A DNA stretch of 12,915 nt from an uncultured Clostridia bacterium (GCA_947567585.1 CANONE010000056.1:1-12915); one strand, 5' to 3'; counted from the first letter of the stretch, positions 1 through 7,204 are shown. The notes: a model not told the origin generated them from the letters alone. Numbers and translations: made by a program.

Positions 1-30
1 CTCTTTCCCTACACGACGCTCTTCTGATCT
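1..30 (+). other. Illumina sequencing adapter left on the contig end
   Basis: Bases 1-30 match the last 30 bases of the TruSeq universal / read-1 adapter (ending CTCTTCCGATCT), with a single difference at base 25 (T in place of C). This is not genomic DNA. Host sequence should be taken as starting at about base 31. The adapter joins directly to the 3' part of the GNAT gene and keeps that frame open, so automated gene callers may give the protein an artificial tail. Confidence 0.95.
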
Positions 31-775
31 GGGGGAAACTTTTGGCGGGGTGGGCGGGCCGTTGGTGGGCAGCCGCCCAGCAGCCCTCCTCCTGGAAGCC
101 CAGATTCCGATAAAAAGCTTGGTTTTTGCCGGTTTCTCGGAAGAGGTAAAGCTTCTTTTGGGGGATCTGGGCTTCCAGTCTGGCCACCACTTGGCTGCCA
201 ATGCCTTGCCGTCGGAATTCCTCTCGGACCGCCAGTGCGGAAAGAAGCGCCGCTTCCTTTGTAACCAGGGCTACGCCGCAGCCAGCCAGCTGCCCACCGG
301 CATGACAGGCGGCTGCCAGGGCCGTCCCATGCCGGAGCCGGTGAGATAGATCCAGATAAAAGCTCTCCCAGTCCCCGGCCATGCGCAGCTGGCGGAGCAA
401 GCCGTATATCTCTTGTATGTCCGCCGTTTCTGAAATCTCTGGTTCCGCGCCGGAGACGGTTTTCCCCAGCACAGGCCCGCTGGTTTTTACCGTAAGGCCC
501 AGCGCCGCTAAAAAGTCCGCCGGGCCAAAGATTTCCTTTGGGCCCAGCATGGAGACGAAAGCCGCCGCCTCCTCTGGCTCCCCCGGGAAACCCGCCACCG
601 CCAAAGCGCTGTCCAGCTGGCAATATGCGGCCCCTTCATCCACCCAGAAGCGGGCAAAGGGCCGGTCAAAGCCGTAGGCGACCGCCGCGGCGGCCAGCTT
701 GCATCCAAAAGCCGTTCCCCGGCAAAGCCGGTAAAACTGGCGTTCCCCTGTTTCCGAATCCACAAAGCGTATCAT
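31..775 (-). CDS. GNAT-family N-acetyltransferase, 3'-truncated at the contig end
   Basis: This is an open frame of 248 host codons that starts at ATG 775 (MIRFVDSETG). AGGTGG lies a few bases upstream as a ribosome binding site. The C-terminal half, about residues 115-235, looks like a GNAT acetyl-CoA-dependent acyltransferase. It contains the motif-A strand/turn ALAVREEFRRQGIGSQVV (about 180-197), with the R-R-Q-G-I-G pyrophosphate-binding loop, and a late FYRNLGFQEEG segment (about 221-231) typical of motif B. The N-terminal 110 residues are not recognisable to me and may form a second, degenerate GNAT-like or substrate-selecting domain. There is no stop codon before base 31. Because the family usually ends soon after the GF...G segment, little of the protein is probably missing. 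The frame continues through the adapter to base 1, and that tail is artificial. The substrate is unknown. A terminator hairpin sits immediately upstream of its ribosome binding site. Confidence 0.8.
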
Positions 776-790
776 GGAAGCCCCCACCTA

Positions 791-819
791 AAAGAAAAAT
801 GCCCCGCAGCAGCGAGGCA
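791..819 (-). terminator. intrinsic terminator between secG and the GNAT gene
   Basis: On the minus strand a 7-bp stem (813-819 with 800-806, one G-U pair) and a 6-nt loop are followed at once by TTTTTCTTTT. The U-tract ends just before the GNAT ribosome binding site. The hairpin could therefore be the secG terminator or an attenuator for the GNAT gene. Confidence 0.75.
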
Positions 820-1059
820 CCGTTCGTTGACAGAATCGATCCACAGCCGGAAAAGCCTGAGTGGACCGGCGATAGCGGGCCGTGAATCAAGGTCTTGCTA
901 GAACTTGTCTCATTGGAGTATTGCATTCATCCTTCCGGAAAATCTACGTGGAAACTACGCTGCAAAACATGAAAATCCCAAAATCCCCTATGTTTCCACG
1001 CCTTGCTCCCAACTAAATTCACTGGAAAACCTGATCACAAATCCTCTCCACGTAAGTTC
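820..1059 (-). other. secG-GNAT intergenic region, possible structured leader RNA
   Basis: This stretch of 240 bp has no credible ORF. On the minus strand it carries a perfect 9-bp inverted repeat (CGTGGAAAC at 947-955, GTTTCCACG at 992-1000) around a 36-nt loop. Further short complementarities lie nearer the terminator at 791-819. I looked for tmRNA, tRNA, SRP RNA, RNase P RNA, T-box and the common riboswitch cores and recognised none. It could be the 3' UTR of secG, a small RNA, or a cis-regulatory leader for the GNAT gene. Confidence 0.35.
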
Positions 1060-1308
1060 TTATTTTACGAAATACATAATCGCGTTCGCCACCAAAACCA
1101 ATACAAAGAAGCCAATGGCAATGACCTTGGTCCACCGGGACAGGAAAGCGTCCACAGAGCGGGCCTTGTTTTTGGACAGGAAAGTATCGGCGCCGCCGGT
1201 AACGACGCCCATGTTCTTCTGGTTGCCCTCTTGCAACAGCACGGCCACAATGATAGCCACAGCAAGAATCAAGAGCAGAATAGCCAAAATGATCTCATAA
1301 GGATTCAT
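1060..1308 (-). CDS. secG: SecG, preprotein translocase subunit
   Basis: The 82-residue protein is the small auxiliary subunit of the SecYEG protein-conducting channel in the cytoplasmic membrane, where it assists SecA-driven export. It has the SecG layout: an N-terminal membrane helix (about residues 5-24), a cytoplasmic loop with the family signature LLQEGNQKNMGVVTGGADTFLSKNKAR (about 24-50; compare LLQ.gk..glg....g), then a second helix (about 62-80). The length is normal for Gram-positive SecG. The start at ATG 1308 follows an AAAGGA box with somewhat long spacing. It is flanked by intergenic gaps of 483 bp upstream and 285 bp downstream. Its frequent downstream neighbours rnr, smpB and ssrA are absent here, so it appears to be a single-gene unit. 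Confidence 0.93.
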   Translation of the reverse strand: MNPYEIILAILLLILAVAIIVAVLLQEGNQKNMGVVTGGADTFLSKNKARSVDAFLSRWTKVIAIGFFVLVLVANAIMYFVK

Positions 1309-1347
1309 AACGCAAATCGTTCCTTTCTTTTTTCGATGAACAGATAT

Positions 1348-1376
1348 ATGTTACCATGTTCCGCCGGATTTTGCAA
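1348..1376 (-). promoter_or_regulatory. candidate secG promoter
   Basis: On the minus strand TTGCAA (1371-1376) and TAACAT (1348-1353) are separated by 17 nt. Each matches the sigma-A consensus at 4 of 6 positions. It would give a 5' UTR of about 35 nt for secG. The boxes are weak, and placement ahead of the gene is the main support. Confidence 0.3.
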
Positions 1377-1479
1377 GGGATTCCGGAGATTTTTTATAGA
1401 GATGCCAGCTTTCGGGAAAGATTTTTTTAATATGTTTCCGGCGTATATTCTGAGAAAGCGGGGCTACAATAGTAACAAG

Positions 1480-1644
1480 CGGCACGGAAGCGTTTGCGTG
1501 CCCCCTGGCAGAGATATTGCCCAACTGGGCCGGAGAGCCTTTGGCTTACACACTCCGAGGAATATCAAAAGCCAAAGGGCTCCGGCCGCATGCCTCCTCA
1601 ATCAGCTTTTCAAAAGCTCATTGAGGGGGCTAATTTTTGCTTTT
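1480..1644. repeat. cluster of long inverted repeats in the secG-kinase gap
   Basis: Three hairpins lie in tandem. GGCACG/CGTGCC (1481-1502) has a 6-bp stem. GGCCGGAG..CCTTTGGCTT at 1528-1547 pairs with its complement at 1569-1587 (about 17 bp, one internal mismatch, loop of about 21 nt). GCCTCCTCAAT-c-AGCTTTT at 1592-1610 pairs with AAAAGCT-c-ATTGAGGGGGC at 1612-1630 (18 bp with one C:C mismatch and one G-U, tiny loop). The last is followed on the plus strand by TAATTTTTGCTTTT. No ORF spans the cluster. It may be a palindromic intergenic repeat (REP/MITE-like), a terminator acting on the plus strand, or a structured RNA. Copy number in the genome would decide. Confidence 0.55.
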
Positions 1645-1791
1645 CATTCAGGACCTTCAAACGGCGTCAAGCGGTCTTCAAACCTCCGCCGCCTTTATAT
1701 AGGCGGGCAAAATGCCTACTCTTTCATTTTTTAATTCTCCGCTATTGGCTGGAGGACTCCTTAGGCCCCGCGCTTTGCCAGCCCTGGCCGC
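1645..1791. other. 3' flank of the hybrid kinase gene, non-coding
   Basis: No gene is visible. A 6-bp hairpin CCGCCT-TTATAT-AGGCGG (1689-1706) is followed on the plus strand by a T-rich stretch (1721-1734). A short GCCAG/CTGGC hairpin lies at about 1778-1789. A near-direct repeat, GACCTTCAAAC and GGTCTTCAAAC, lies between about 1651 and 1684. None of these forms a convincing terminator for the minus-strand kinase transcript. Confidence 0.4.
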
Positions 1792-4440
1792 CTACTTTCC
1801 GCTTCTGGGCTCGCGCTCTTGGAAATATTTTTCCAGAAGCCGCGTGACCTCTCGGACGTCAAAGGGCTTTGCGATGTGGGCGTTCATACCGGCGTCCAGG
1901 CACTTCTGCACGTCCTCCGCAAAAGCGTCCGCGGTCATGGCAATAATGGGCAGGTCCGCGTCCGGATGGTCTAGCTGCCGAATGGCCCGGGCGGCCTCAA
2001 AGCCTGTCATCACAGGCATACGGATATCCATCAGAATCGCGTCATAATACCCTGCCGGCGAGCGTTCCATCATTTCCACGCAGATCTTTCCGTTTTCCGC
2101 CCAATCCAGTTCCAGGCCGTATTCAGACAGCAGCTCGCTGGCAATCTCCCAGTTCAGTTCATTGTCTTCCGCCACCAGAACGCGCTGGCCTGTAAAGCCG
2201 ACCGCCTGTTCCTCCTGGTTTGTTTCCGTTGAAAGCTCTTCTCCCGCATATTGCCGCAAACCGTAGAACAGCGTGGACTTAAACAGCGGTTTCGAGATAA
2301 ACCCGTTTACGCCGACCTCTCGGGCCTTGTCCTCAATATCGCTCCAATCATAGGCGGAAATCAGTAAAATGGGGATATTGTCCTTGAGACGGCGGCGCAG
2401 CTCCCGGGCCGTGGCAATGCCGTCCATGCCGGGCAGCTTCCAATCCAGGAGAATAATATGGTAATTGTTTCCTTTTTGATGGCGCTCCTCCACCCGCTTC
2501 AAAGCCTCTTCGCCGGAGAGCGCCCAGTCCGCGTTGACCCCAATGGCCTTAAGGGAGCTTACCGTACTTTCGCACAGCTGCCTGTCGTCATCCACCACCA
2601 GCATATTCCAGTTGGGCAGCGCCATGTCGATTTCCGCAGCCTGGGCCCGCTCCAGGTCCAGCGTCAGGTGGAACTCTGTGCCCACGCCCTGAGCGCTTTT
2701 TACCTGGATCTGGCCTCCCATGGCGTCCACAATAAACTTGGTAATGGCCATGCCCAGGCCGGTGCCTTCCGTTCTATGTACCCTGGTACGGTCCTCACGG
2801 GCAAAGGAGTCAAAGATATGGGCTTTAAACTCATCGGACATGCCAATGCCATTATCCTGCACCCAGACCTGCACCCGCACGAACTCTTCCCCTCTGGGGG
2901 AATCCTCCTGCTGCATGGTAACCTGAATATTCCCTGCCTCCGGGGTAAACTTCACCGCGTTGGATAACAGATTCAGCAGCGCCTGGTTAAGGCGGACGCT
3001 GTCGCAAAGCACATTTTCCGCCGAAATATCTAGAATGGACACCCCGAAGTTCTGCCGCTTGGCCTTTACCTGGGGCTGTACAATGCTGACAATGCCCTCC
3101 ATCAGCTCCCGAAGGGAAACCCGGTCATAGCTCAGCGTCATTTTGCCGCTTTCAATTTTGGACATATCCAATACATCGTTAATCAGGCCCAAAAGATGCC
3201 GGCTGGAGGTGGTGATCTTATGCAGGTAGTTTTGCACCTGGGGGGTGTTGTCAATATTGGCGGTGGCAATGGCCGTCATGCCCACAATGGCGTTCATGGG
3301 GGTACGGATATCATGGGACATGTTGGAAAGGAACTCGCTCTTTGCCCGGCTGGCCTGCTCAGCCAAGGCCCGGGCCTTTTCCGCCTCCCGGCGGGCCTCC
3401 ACAGCCAGGGTAAGGGAATTCTCCGCCGTTTTCCTAGCCTCGTCCACCGCTTCCAGCTGGTTGCGGTTAATGCGGTAGTAGCCGACGAAAATCAGCACCA
3501 ATGCCGCAAAAATCACCGCGCCTCCAAGCATTCCGGTCAGCAGCATCTTTTTGCTCATCTCGTCGATACTGCTGTTCAGGGAGTCATAGGGCATACAGGT
3601 AATCAAATACCATTCGGAAAGCGGCAGCTTTGTGCCGAACATATGCCGCCGTTCTCCCCGAATCGAGATCTCCGCGGAATAGACGTCTTCCCTTTCCATG
3701 GCGGCCCTCAGCTCTTCCACAAGGTCTTCGGGAGTCCGTCCGTCAATTTCATCATAGAGGGACAGGATTCTGTCAAAATAGTCGTCCCGAATGGCGTCGC
3801 TGGTCCGGATAACAAAGCTGCCGTCTTCCCGGATAATGAAGCTGTAAATCTTGTCGTCGTTTTCCTGCAAGGCCAAGGTTTGGGTGATGTAATCCGCCGG
3901 GATGCTGGCCACCAGCGCCAGCGCCTCCTGGCCGCCCTTCATGTGGTAATCGCAGGGCACGCCCAGCAAGACCAAGTTTTCCCCTTTGCCGTCCGAGCCC
4001 ACAGCCACTTTAGAGGTTCCCTGCCGCAGGCTGCCTAAATAGGGATCCGGGTCGGTGATCACCAGGTTGTCCCCGTAGATCATCGTAAACTCCCCCTGGG
4101 CGCTTAAAAGCCCCAGCTGAGAAAATCCCCGGGCCTTTCCGGTAACCGCCAGTTCATCCAGCACGTCCTCCAGCCCCGCCTCAGGCCGCACGTCGTCCGG
4201 ACGGATATCCTCCACCATGCTGTGTACCTGATTGAGGCGCAGCTTCACAGTGGTCTGAAAGTGCATGGAAATCTGGTCGCTCATACCGTGCATGTAGGAA
4301 TCGCCCACTTGAGAGATGGTGCGAAAGCTTATCTGGTCCATATACTGGGAGAGAAAAAAGAACACGCCGAAGGTGAGTATGGATAGGCCAACAAAGCTTC
4401 CCACCAGAAACCGGGTGGGGTTGAATTTTTTCATATCCAT
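1792..4440 (-). CDS. Membrane-bound hybrid sensor histidine kinase with two receiver domains
   Basis: The protein has 882 residues from ATG 4440. The start is chosen because AGAAGTG lies 6-7 nt upstream; an in-frame GTG at 4449 has no usable spacing. Order of parts: membrane helix about 10-33; extracytoplasmic sensor about 35-295, probably CACHE-like; second helix about 300-322; charged coiled coil about 325-370; HisKA with SNMSHDIRTPMNAIVG and phospho-acceptor H376; HATPase_c with N box around N494 (NLLSNAVKF), G1 QDNGIGM about 528-534 and G2 GTGLGM about 559-564; receiver 1 (VVDDD about 615-619, acceptor D666, K717); receiver 2 (VAEDN about 756-760, acceptor D805, K858). All catalytic residues are present. 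It would autophosphorylate on sensing an external signal and pass phosphate to its receivers. The Hpt gene ends 14 bp upstream, so the two are almost certainly co-transcribed. The ligand cannot be told from sequence. Confidence 0.93.
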   Translation of the reverse strand: MDMKKFNPTRFLVGSFVGLSILTFGVFFFLSQYMDQISFRTISQVGDSYMHGMSDQISMHFQTTVKLRLNQVHSMVEDIRPDDVRPEAGLEDVLDELAVTGKARGFSQLGLLSAQGEFTMIYGDNLVITDPDPYLGSLRQGTSKVAVGSDGKGENLVLLGVPCDYHMKGGQEALALVASIPADYITQTLALQENDDKIYSFIIREDGSFVIRTSDAIRDDYFDRILSLYDEIDGRTPEDLVEELRAAMEREDVYSAEISIRGERRHMFGTKLPLSEWYLITCMPYDSLNSSIDEMSKKMLLTGMLGGAVIFAALVLIFVGYYRINRNQLEAVDEARKTAENSLTLAVEARREAEKARALAEQASRAKSEFLSNMSHDIRTPMNAIVGMTAIATANIDNTPQVQNYLHKITTSSRHLLGLINDVLDMSKIESGKMTLSYDRVSLRELMEGIVSIVQPQVKAKRQNFGVSILDISAENVLCDSVRLNQALLNLLSNAVKFTPEAGNIQVTMQQEDSPRGEEFVRVQVWVQDNGIGMSDEFKAHIFDSFAREDRTRVHRTEGTGLGMAITKFIVDAMGGQIQVKSAQGVGTEFHLTLDLERAQAAEIDMALPNWNMLVVDDDRQLCESTVSSLKAIGVNADWALSGEEALKRVEERHQKGNNYHIILLDWKLPGMDGIATARELRRRLKDNIPILLISAYDWSDIEDKAREVGVNGFISKPLFKSTLFYGLRQYAGEELSTETNQEEQAVGFTGQRVLVAEDNELNWEIASELLSEYGLELDWAENGKICVEMMERSPAGYYDAILMDIRMPVMTGFEAARAIRQLDHPDADLPIIAMTADAFAEDVQKCLDAGMNAHIAKPFDVREVTRLLEKYFQEREPRSGK

Positions 4441-4454
4441 GCCAATCACTTCTT

Positions 4455-4811
4455 TTACAATTCTTCTTTATACGCCCGGATGGCCCCAGCGGTCAATTGA
4501 TAATCCTCCACCACCCGCTGGTACAAGCCGTCCGCCGCTGGGCTGCGCCCGCCCCGGAGCGCCTCGGTCAGCTGGCTGCTGGAATCCTGGAGCCGGGTAA
4601 AGCTCAGGTTCTGGCACATGCCTTTAATGGTATGCGCGGCCCGAAACGCCTCTTCGTAGTTTTCGCTTTCCCAGGAGCTTACCAGCAGCTGGTAGGTCTG
4701 GTCGTCTAAAAACTTCAGTACAAATTTTTGGATAAATTTTTCGCTGGGCAGGCGGGAGCTTACCTCGCCATAATCCCCTTCCAGCCTTCCGTAGCATTCC
4801 TGCAAAGTCAT
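4455..4811 (-). CDS. Free-standing Hpt (histidine phosphotransfer) protein
   Basis: The 118-residue soluble protein consists of one Hpt domain. It has the signature AAHTIKGMCQNLSF with phospho-acceptor H60, the xHxxKG arrangement, and helical segments on both sides (FIQKFVLKFL; SSQLTEAL). Hpt proteins shuttle phosphate between receiver domains. Here the gene lies 14 bp upstream of a hybrid kinase that has receivers but no Hpt of its own, and downstream of a receiver-containing output protein. It is therefore the expected middle step of a kinase-receiver-Hpt-receiver relay (inference from context). The start at ATG 4811 is supported by AGGAGG seven bases upstream. Confidence 0.9.
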   Translation of the reverse strand: MTLQECYGRLEGDYGEVSSRLPSEKFIQKFVLKFLDDQTYQLLVSSWESENYEEAFRAAHTIKGMCQNLSFTRLQDSSSQLTEALRGGRSPAADGLYQRVVEDYQLTAGAIRAYKEEL

Positions 4812-4824
4812 TGCGATCCCTCCT

Positions 4825-4939
4825 AAAAAACCTTAGAGACTCTAAAACTCCGGCTACCGGCCCGGCCTGCCCGCGGCTGGCGGGCAGACGCGCAAGCAGA
4901 TTGAATCAAGCTTTGCGGCGTGCGGCGCGTGTTCCTATT
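4825..4939 (-). other. structured leader of the hpt-kinase unit
   Basis: The 5' UTR expected from the promoter at 4940-4968 holds a perfect 8-bp GC hairpin (CTGCCCGC/GCGGGCAG, about 4863-4883). Nearer the gene is a short AT-rich hairpin TTAGA-GAC-TCTAA (4833-4845). On the minus strand this is followed by GG, six T residues and then the AGGAGG ribosome binding site. The second element resembles a weak terminator placed directly ahead of translation. The stem is too weak to be sure. Confidence 0.35.
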
Positions 4940-4968
4940 ATTATACACGATTATTCCTCTTCGTTCAA
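4940..4968 (-). promoter_or_regulatory. promoter for hpt and the hybrid kinase, overlapping the end of the upstream gene
   Basis: TTGAAC (4963-4968) and a perfect TATAAT (4940-4945) are spaced by exactly 17 nt on the minus strand. The -35 box lies inside the last codons of the REC-HD-GYP-GGDEF gene and the -10 lies just after its stop. It would let hpt and the kinase be expressed apart from the output protein. Confidence 0.55.
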
Positions 4969-7074
4969 GCCCTCGTCGCCCCAGAAATCTGTAATTTCAG
5001 ACTGGTTGGCGTATACGCTGGTTCCCGCCGTCTCTTTCAGAGAGGTTTCCGTGCCGTCGTAGAACCTGAAATGTCCCTTGCCCGCCTGCTTTACGGCGTA
5101 CAAAGCCTTATCCGCAGCCCCCATCAGCGCTTTGAAGTCCGGCCCAACCTGCTCGGTAGTGGCTACCCCCATACTGATGGAGATGCTGAATCCCCGGAAA
5201 ATCTCTCCATGCAGGGCGGAATGAATCCGGCTGATAATGGGCTCCAGCTCCTGATTGTATTCAAAGAAAATAATGTACTCATCCCCGCCTACCCGGGCGG
5301 CGATATCCCGGCTGCGGATGCTCTGGCGCAGCCGCTCGGCAATATGCACCAAAAGCTCGTTTCCAAACAGATGCCCGTATGTATTGTTGGCCATTTTAAA
5401 GTAATCGCAGTCAAAAAAGGCCAGGGCAAAGCGGCTTTCCGGGCTTTCCTTAAGTCTGGCCTCGCTCTGCTTTTGGGCGCTGGTCAGATTTAAAAGCTCC
5501 GTGAGTCCGTCAAAAGAGGCGCGGCGCTCTAGGTTCTCTAGATAGCTGCGGGAGCTGTGGATATCAACGGCCTTGCCGATGACCCCCCGGATCCGGGCGG
5601 GCTCGTCGTCGGACCAAAGCGTCTGCATAATAAAGCGGAACCATCTCATATTCCCGTCAAACTGCATTTTGGTTTCCAAGGAGACGATGGGGTCATCCGG
5701 CGTGGTGGAATCCACCGCAGCCGTAAGCTCATCCCCCAGGCCATCACCCAAATATTGCTGCCCTCTGGGGTCGCTAAAGGGGTCCATTACGATTTCATCT
5801 ACGCCCAGGGCCCTGGCGCCCCAGGCGTTAAAGGACACCATGGAGGGGGAAATGGTGTATTCAAACTGTATCTCCTTGCTCATGGCGGCAAAGAAGCTGT
5901 ACTTCATCCGCTCATGTTCCAAAAGCTGCAGCGTCCGGTTGGACGCGGAAAGCTCGCTGCGCTGGGAGACCTTCTCGGCTACGGTGTCCATAACGTTCCG
6001 GGAAGGGGCCCGCTTGCCCGCGCCGCTGAGCTCTTCCTGCAGGGTGTCCGCCACGTCGCTTAGGCATTCCAGCAAAAGCGGGTTAAAGGCGCCGCACTCG
6101 TTATTGGTAATCATCTTCACAGCCTGCTCGTGGGAAAACGCGGGCTTATATACCCGCTCGCTGGTTAAAGCGTCATATACGTCCGCCAAAGCCACCGTCT
6201 GGGCGGAAATGGGGATATCCTCTTCCTTAAGGCCGTCCGGATAGCCCCGGCCGTCCCAGCGCTCATGGTGCCAGCGGCAGATCTGATAGGCAATTTTTAC
6301 CAGCGGCTCTCCCTGGTGGACCGCCAGCCCGTCCAGCATCTGAGCGCCCGCCATGGAATGGGTTTTCATAATGGCAAATTCTTCATCCGTCAGCCTGCCG
6401 GGCTTATTGAGGATTTTATCGTCAATGGCAATCTTACCGATATCGTGCAGCGCCGAGGCGGTCACAATCAGGGCGATATCCTGCTGGGTCAGGCCGTACT
6501 TGTCGGTTTTAGCCATCAGGGCGTTTAAAAGCACCTCTGTCAGCCGCCGCACATGCACCACATGCAGGCCGCTTTCGCCGTTGCGGAACTCCACAATATG
6601 GCTGAGGATGTCGATCATTAAAACGCTGTTCTGTTCCTTCTCATAGATCTGCTCGGCCACCAAAGCCTCCAGCTCCTGCTGCTTGGCAGAGCTTAAAAGA
6701 GTATTCACCACCCGCCGGCGGATCACCCGGGCGTCAAAGGGGCGGCTGATAAAATCGGTAACCCCCAGCGCCAGGGCCTGATCGATCCGGTCGGAGGTGG
6801 TTTCCGCGGAGATCATAATAACGGGGATGGACTCAATCCAGTGCCGCTGGTTCATGACTCCAAGCACCCCGAAGCCATCCATCTCGGGCATAACAATATC
6901 CAGCATAACTAAGGAGATCTCCGCTCCCTGCTTTTGCAGCACAGCTACAGCCTGCAGGCCGTTTTCCACCTCGATGGTGTCGTAGTCTCCCCCCAGCATA
7001 TCCACTAAAATCGAGCGGTTCATCTCAGAATCGTCTACGATTAATATTTTCTGTTTACGCTTCTGCCCTTCCAT
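4951..7074 (-). CDS. Response regulator with REC, HD-GYP, PAS-like and GGDEF domains (cyclic-dinucleotide turnover)
   Basis: The 707-residue protein is soluble. REC (about 8-125) has D14/D15 and acceptor D59, but Arg111 (ISRPFD) in place of the usual invariant Lys. HD-GYP phosphodiesterase (about 150-340) has H210-D211 (LHDIGK), H239, H269-H270, G277-Y278-P279 and D298, all intact. A PAS/PAC-like segment (about 390-508) ends in RIRGVIGKAVDI. GGDEF (about 515-672) has metal Asp D555 in FFDCDYFK, GGDEY at 596-600 and an inhibitory-site RxxD (R587-D590) five residues before it. Thus both synthesis and hydrolysis of c-di-GMP are plausible. Departures from consensus are NN for ND (563-564), N572 in GNELL where PleD has guanine-binding D344, and LNL for LNR. 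It is probably the output of the Hpt/hybrid-kinase relay encoded next to it. The start at ATG 7074 follows a GGGGG-type site with loose spacing. Confidence 0.92.
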   Translation of the reverse strand: MEGQKRKQKILIVDDSEMNRSILVDMLGGDYDTIEVENGLQAVAVLQKQGAEISLVMLDIVMPEMDGFGVLGVMNQRHWIESIPVIMISAETTSDRIDQALALGVTDFISRPFDARVIRRRVVNTLLSSAKQQELEALVAEQIYEKEQNSVLMIDILSHIVEFRNGESGLHVVHVRRLTEVLLNALMAKTDKYGLTQQDIALIVTASALHDIGKIAIDDKILNKPGRLTDEEFAIMKTHSMAGAQMLDGLAVHQGEPLVKIAYQICRWHHERWDGRGYPDGLKEEDIPISAQTVALADVYDALTSERVYKPAFSHEQAVKMITNNECGAFNPLLLECLSDVADTLQEELSGAGKRAPSRNVMDTVAEKVSQRSELSASNRTLQLLEHERMKYSFFAAMSKEIQFEYTISPSMVSFNAWGARALGVDEIVMDPFSDPRGQQYLGDGLGDELTAAVDSTTPDDPIVSLETKMQFDGNMRWFRFIMQTLWSDDEPARIRGVIGKAVDIHSSRSYLENLERRASFDGLTELLNLTSAQKQSEARLKESPESRFALAFFDCDYFKMANNTYGHLFGNELLVHIAERLRQSIRSRDIAARVGGDEYIIFFEYNQELEPIISRIHSALHGEIFRGFSISISMGVATTEQVGPDFKALMGAADKALYAVKQAGKGHFRFYDGTETSLKETAGTSVYANQSEITDFWGDEGLNEEE

Positions 7075-7113
7075 CTCAGCGACGCCCCCTTTTTTGCAAT
7101 ACTATCGTACTTA

Positions 7114-7142
7114 ATTATACTATATCAAAGCGGAAATAGCAA
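7114..7142 (-). promoter_or_regulatory. promoter of the REC-HD-GYP-GGDEF gene
   Basis: TTGCTA (7137-7142) and a perfect TATAAT (7114-7119) are spaced by 17 nt on the minus strand, about 40 bp ahead of the start codon, in the only AT-rich part of the 130-bp gap after ktrB. Confidence 0.6.
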
Positions 7143-7204
7143 GCCCTCCCGCACTTCTCCAAGACCCTTTGAAAAAATTTTTCAGCATTTCCTCCGGCCG
7201 CCGG

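Noticed and set aside
827..855. TTGACA at 828-833 on the plus strand as a promoter
   Set aside because: There is no -10-like hexamer 16-18 nt downstream and no plus-strand gene.
666..926. 86-codon minus-strand frame running through the terminator into the GNAT gene
   Set aside because: It is out of frame with the well-supported GNAT protein and is interrupted in function by the terminator hairpin at 791-819; composition is not protein-like.
820..1059. tmRNA, tRNA, T-box or SRP RNA after secG
   Set aside because: secG is often near ssrA or tRNA genes, but no tmRNA 5' end, T-loop GTTCRA, UGGNACC T-box or SRP GGAAGG tetraloop core in the right context could be found.
1465..1470. TACAAT as a -10 box for a plus-strand RNA through the palindromes
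   Set aside because: No acceptable -35 or extended -10 accompanies it.
3196..4038. 280-codon plus-strand frame antisense to the kinase
   Set aside because: It is a shadow of the kinase reading frame in GC-rich DNA; no family resemblance and no ribosome binding site.
4441..4449. GTG start three codons upstream for the hybrid kinase
   Set aside because: The purine-rich ribosome binding site ends about one base before this GTG, so ATG 4440 with 6-7 nt spacing is better.
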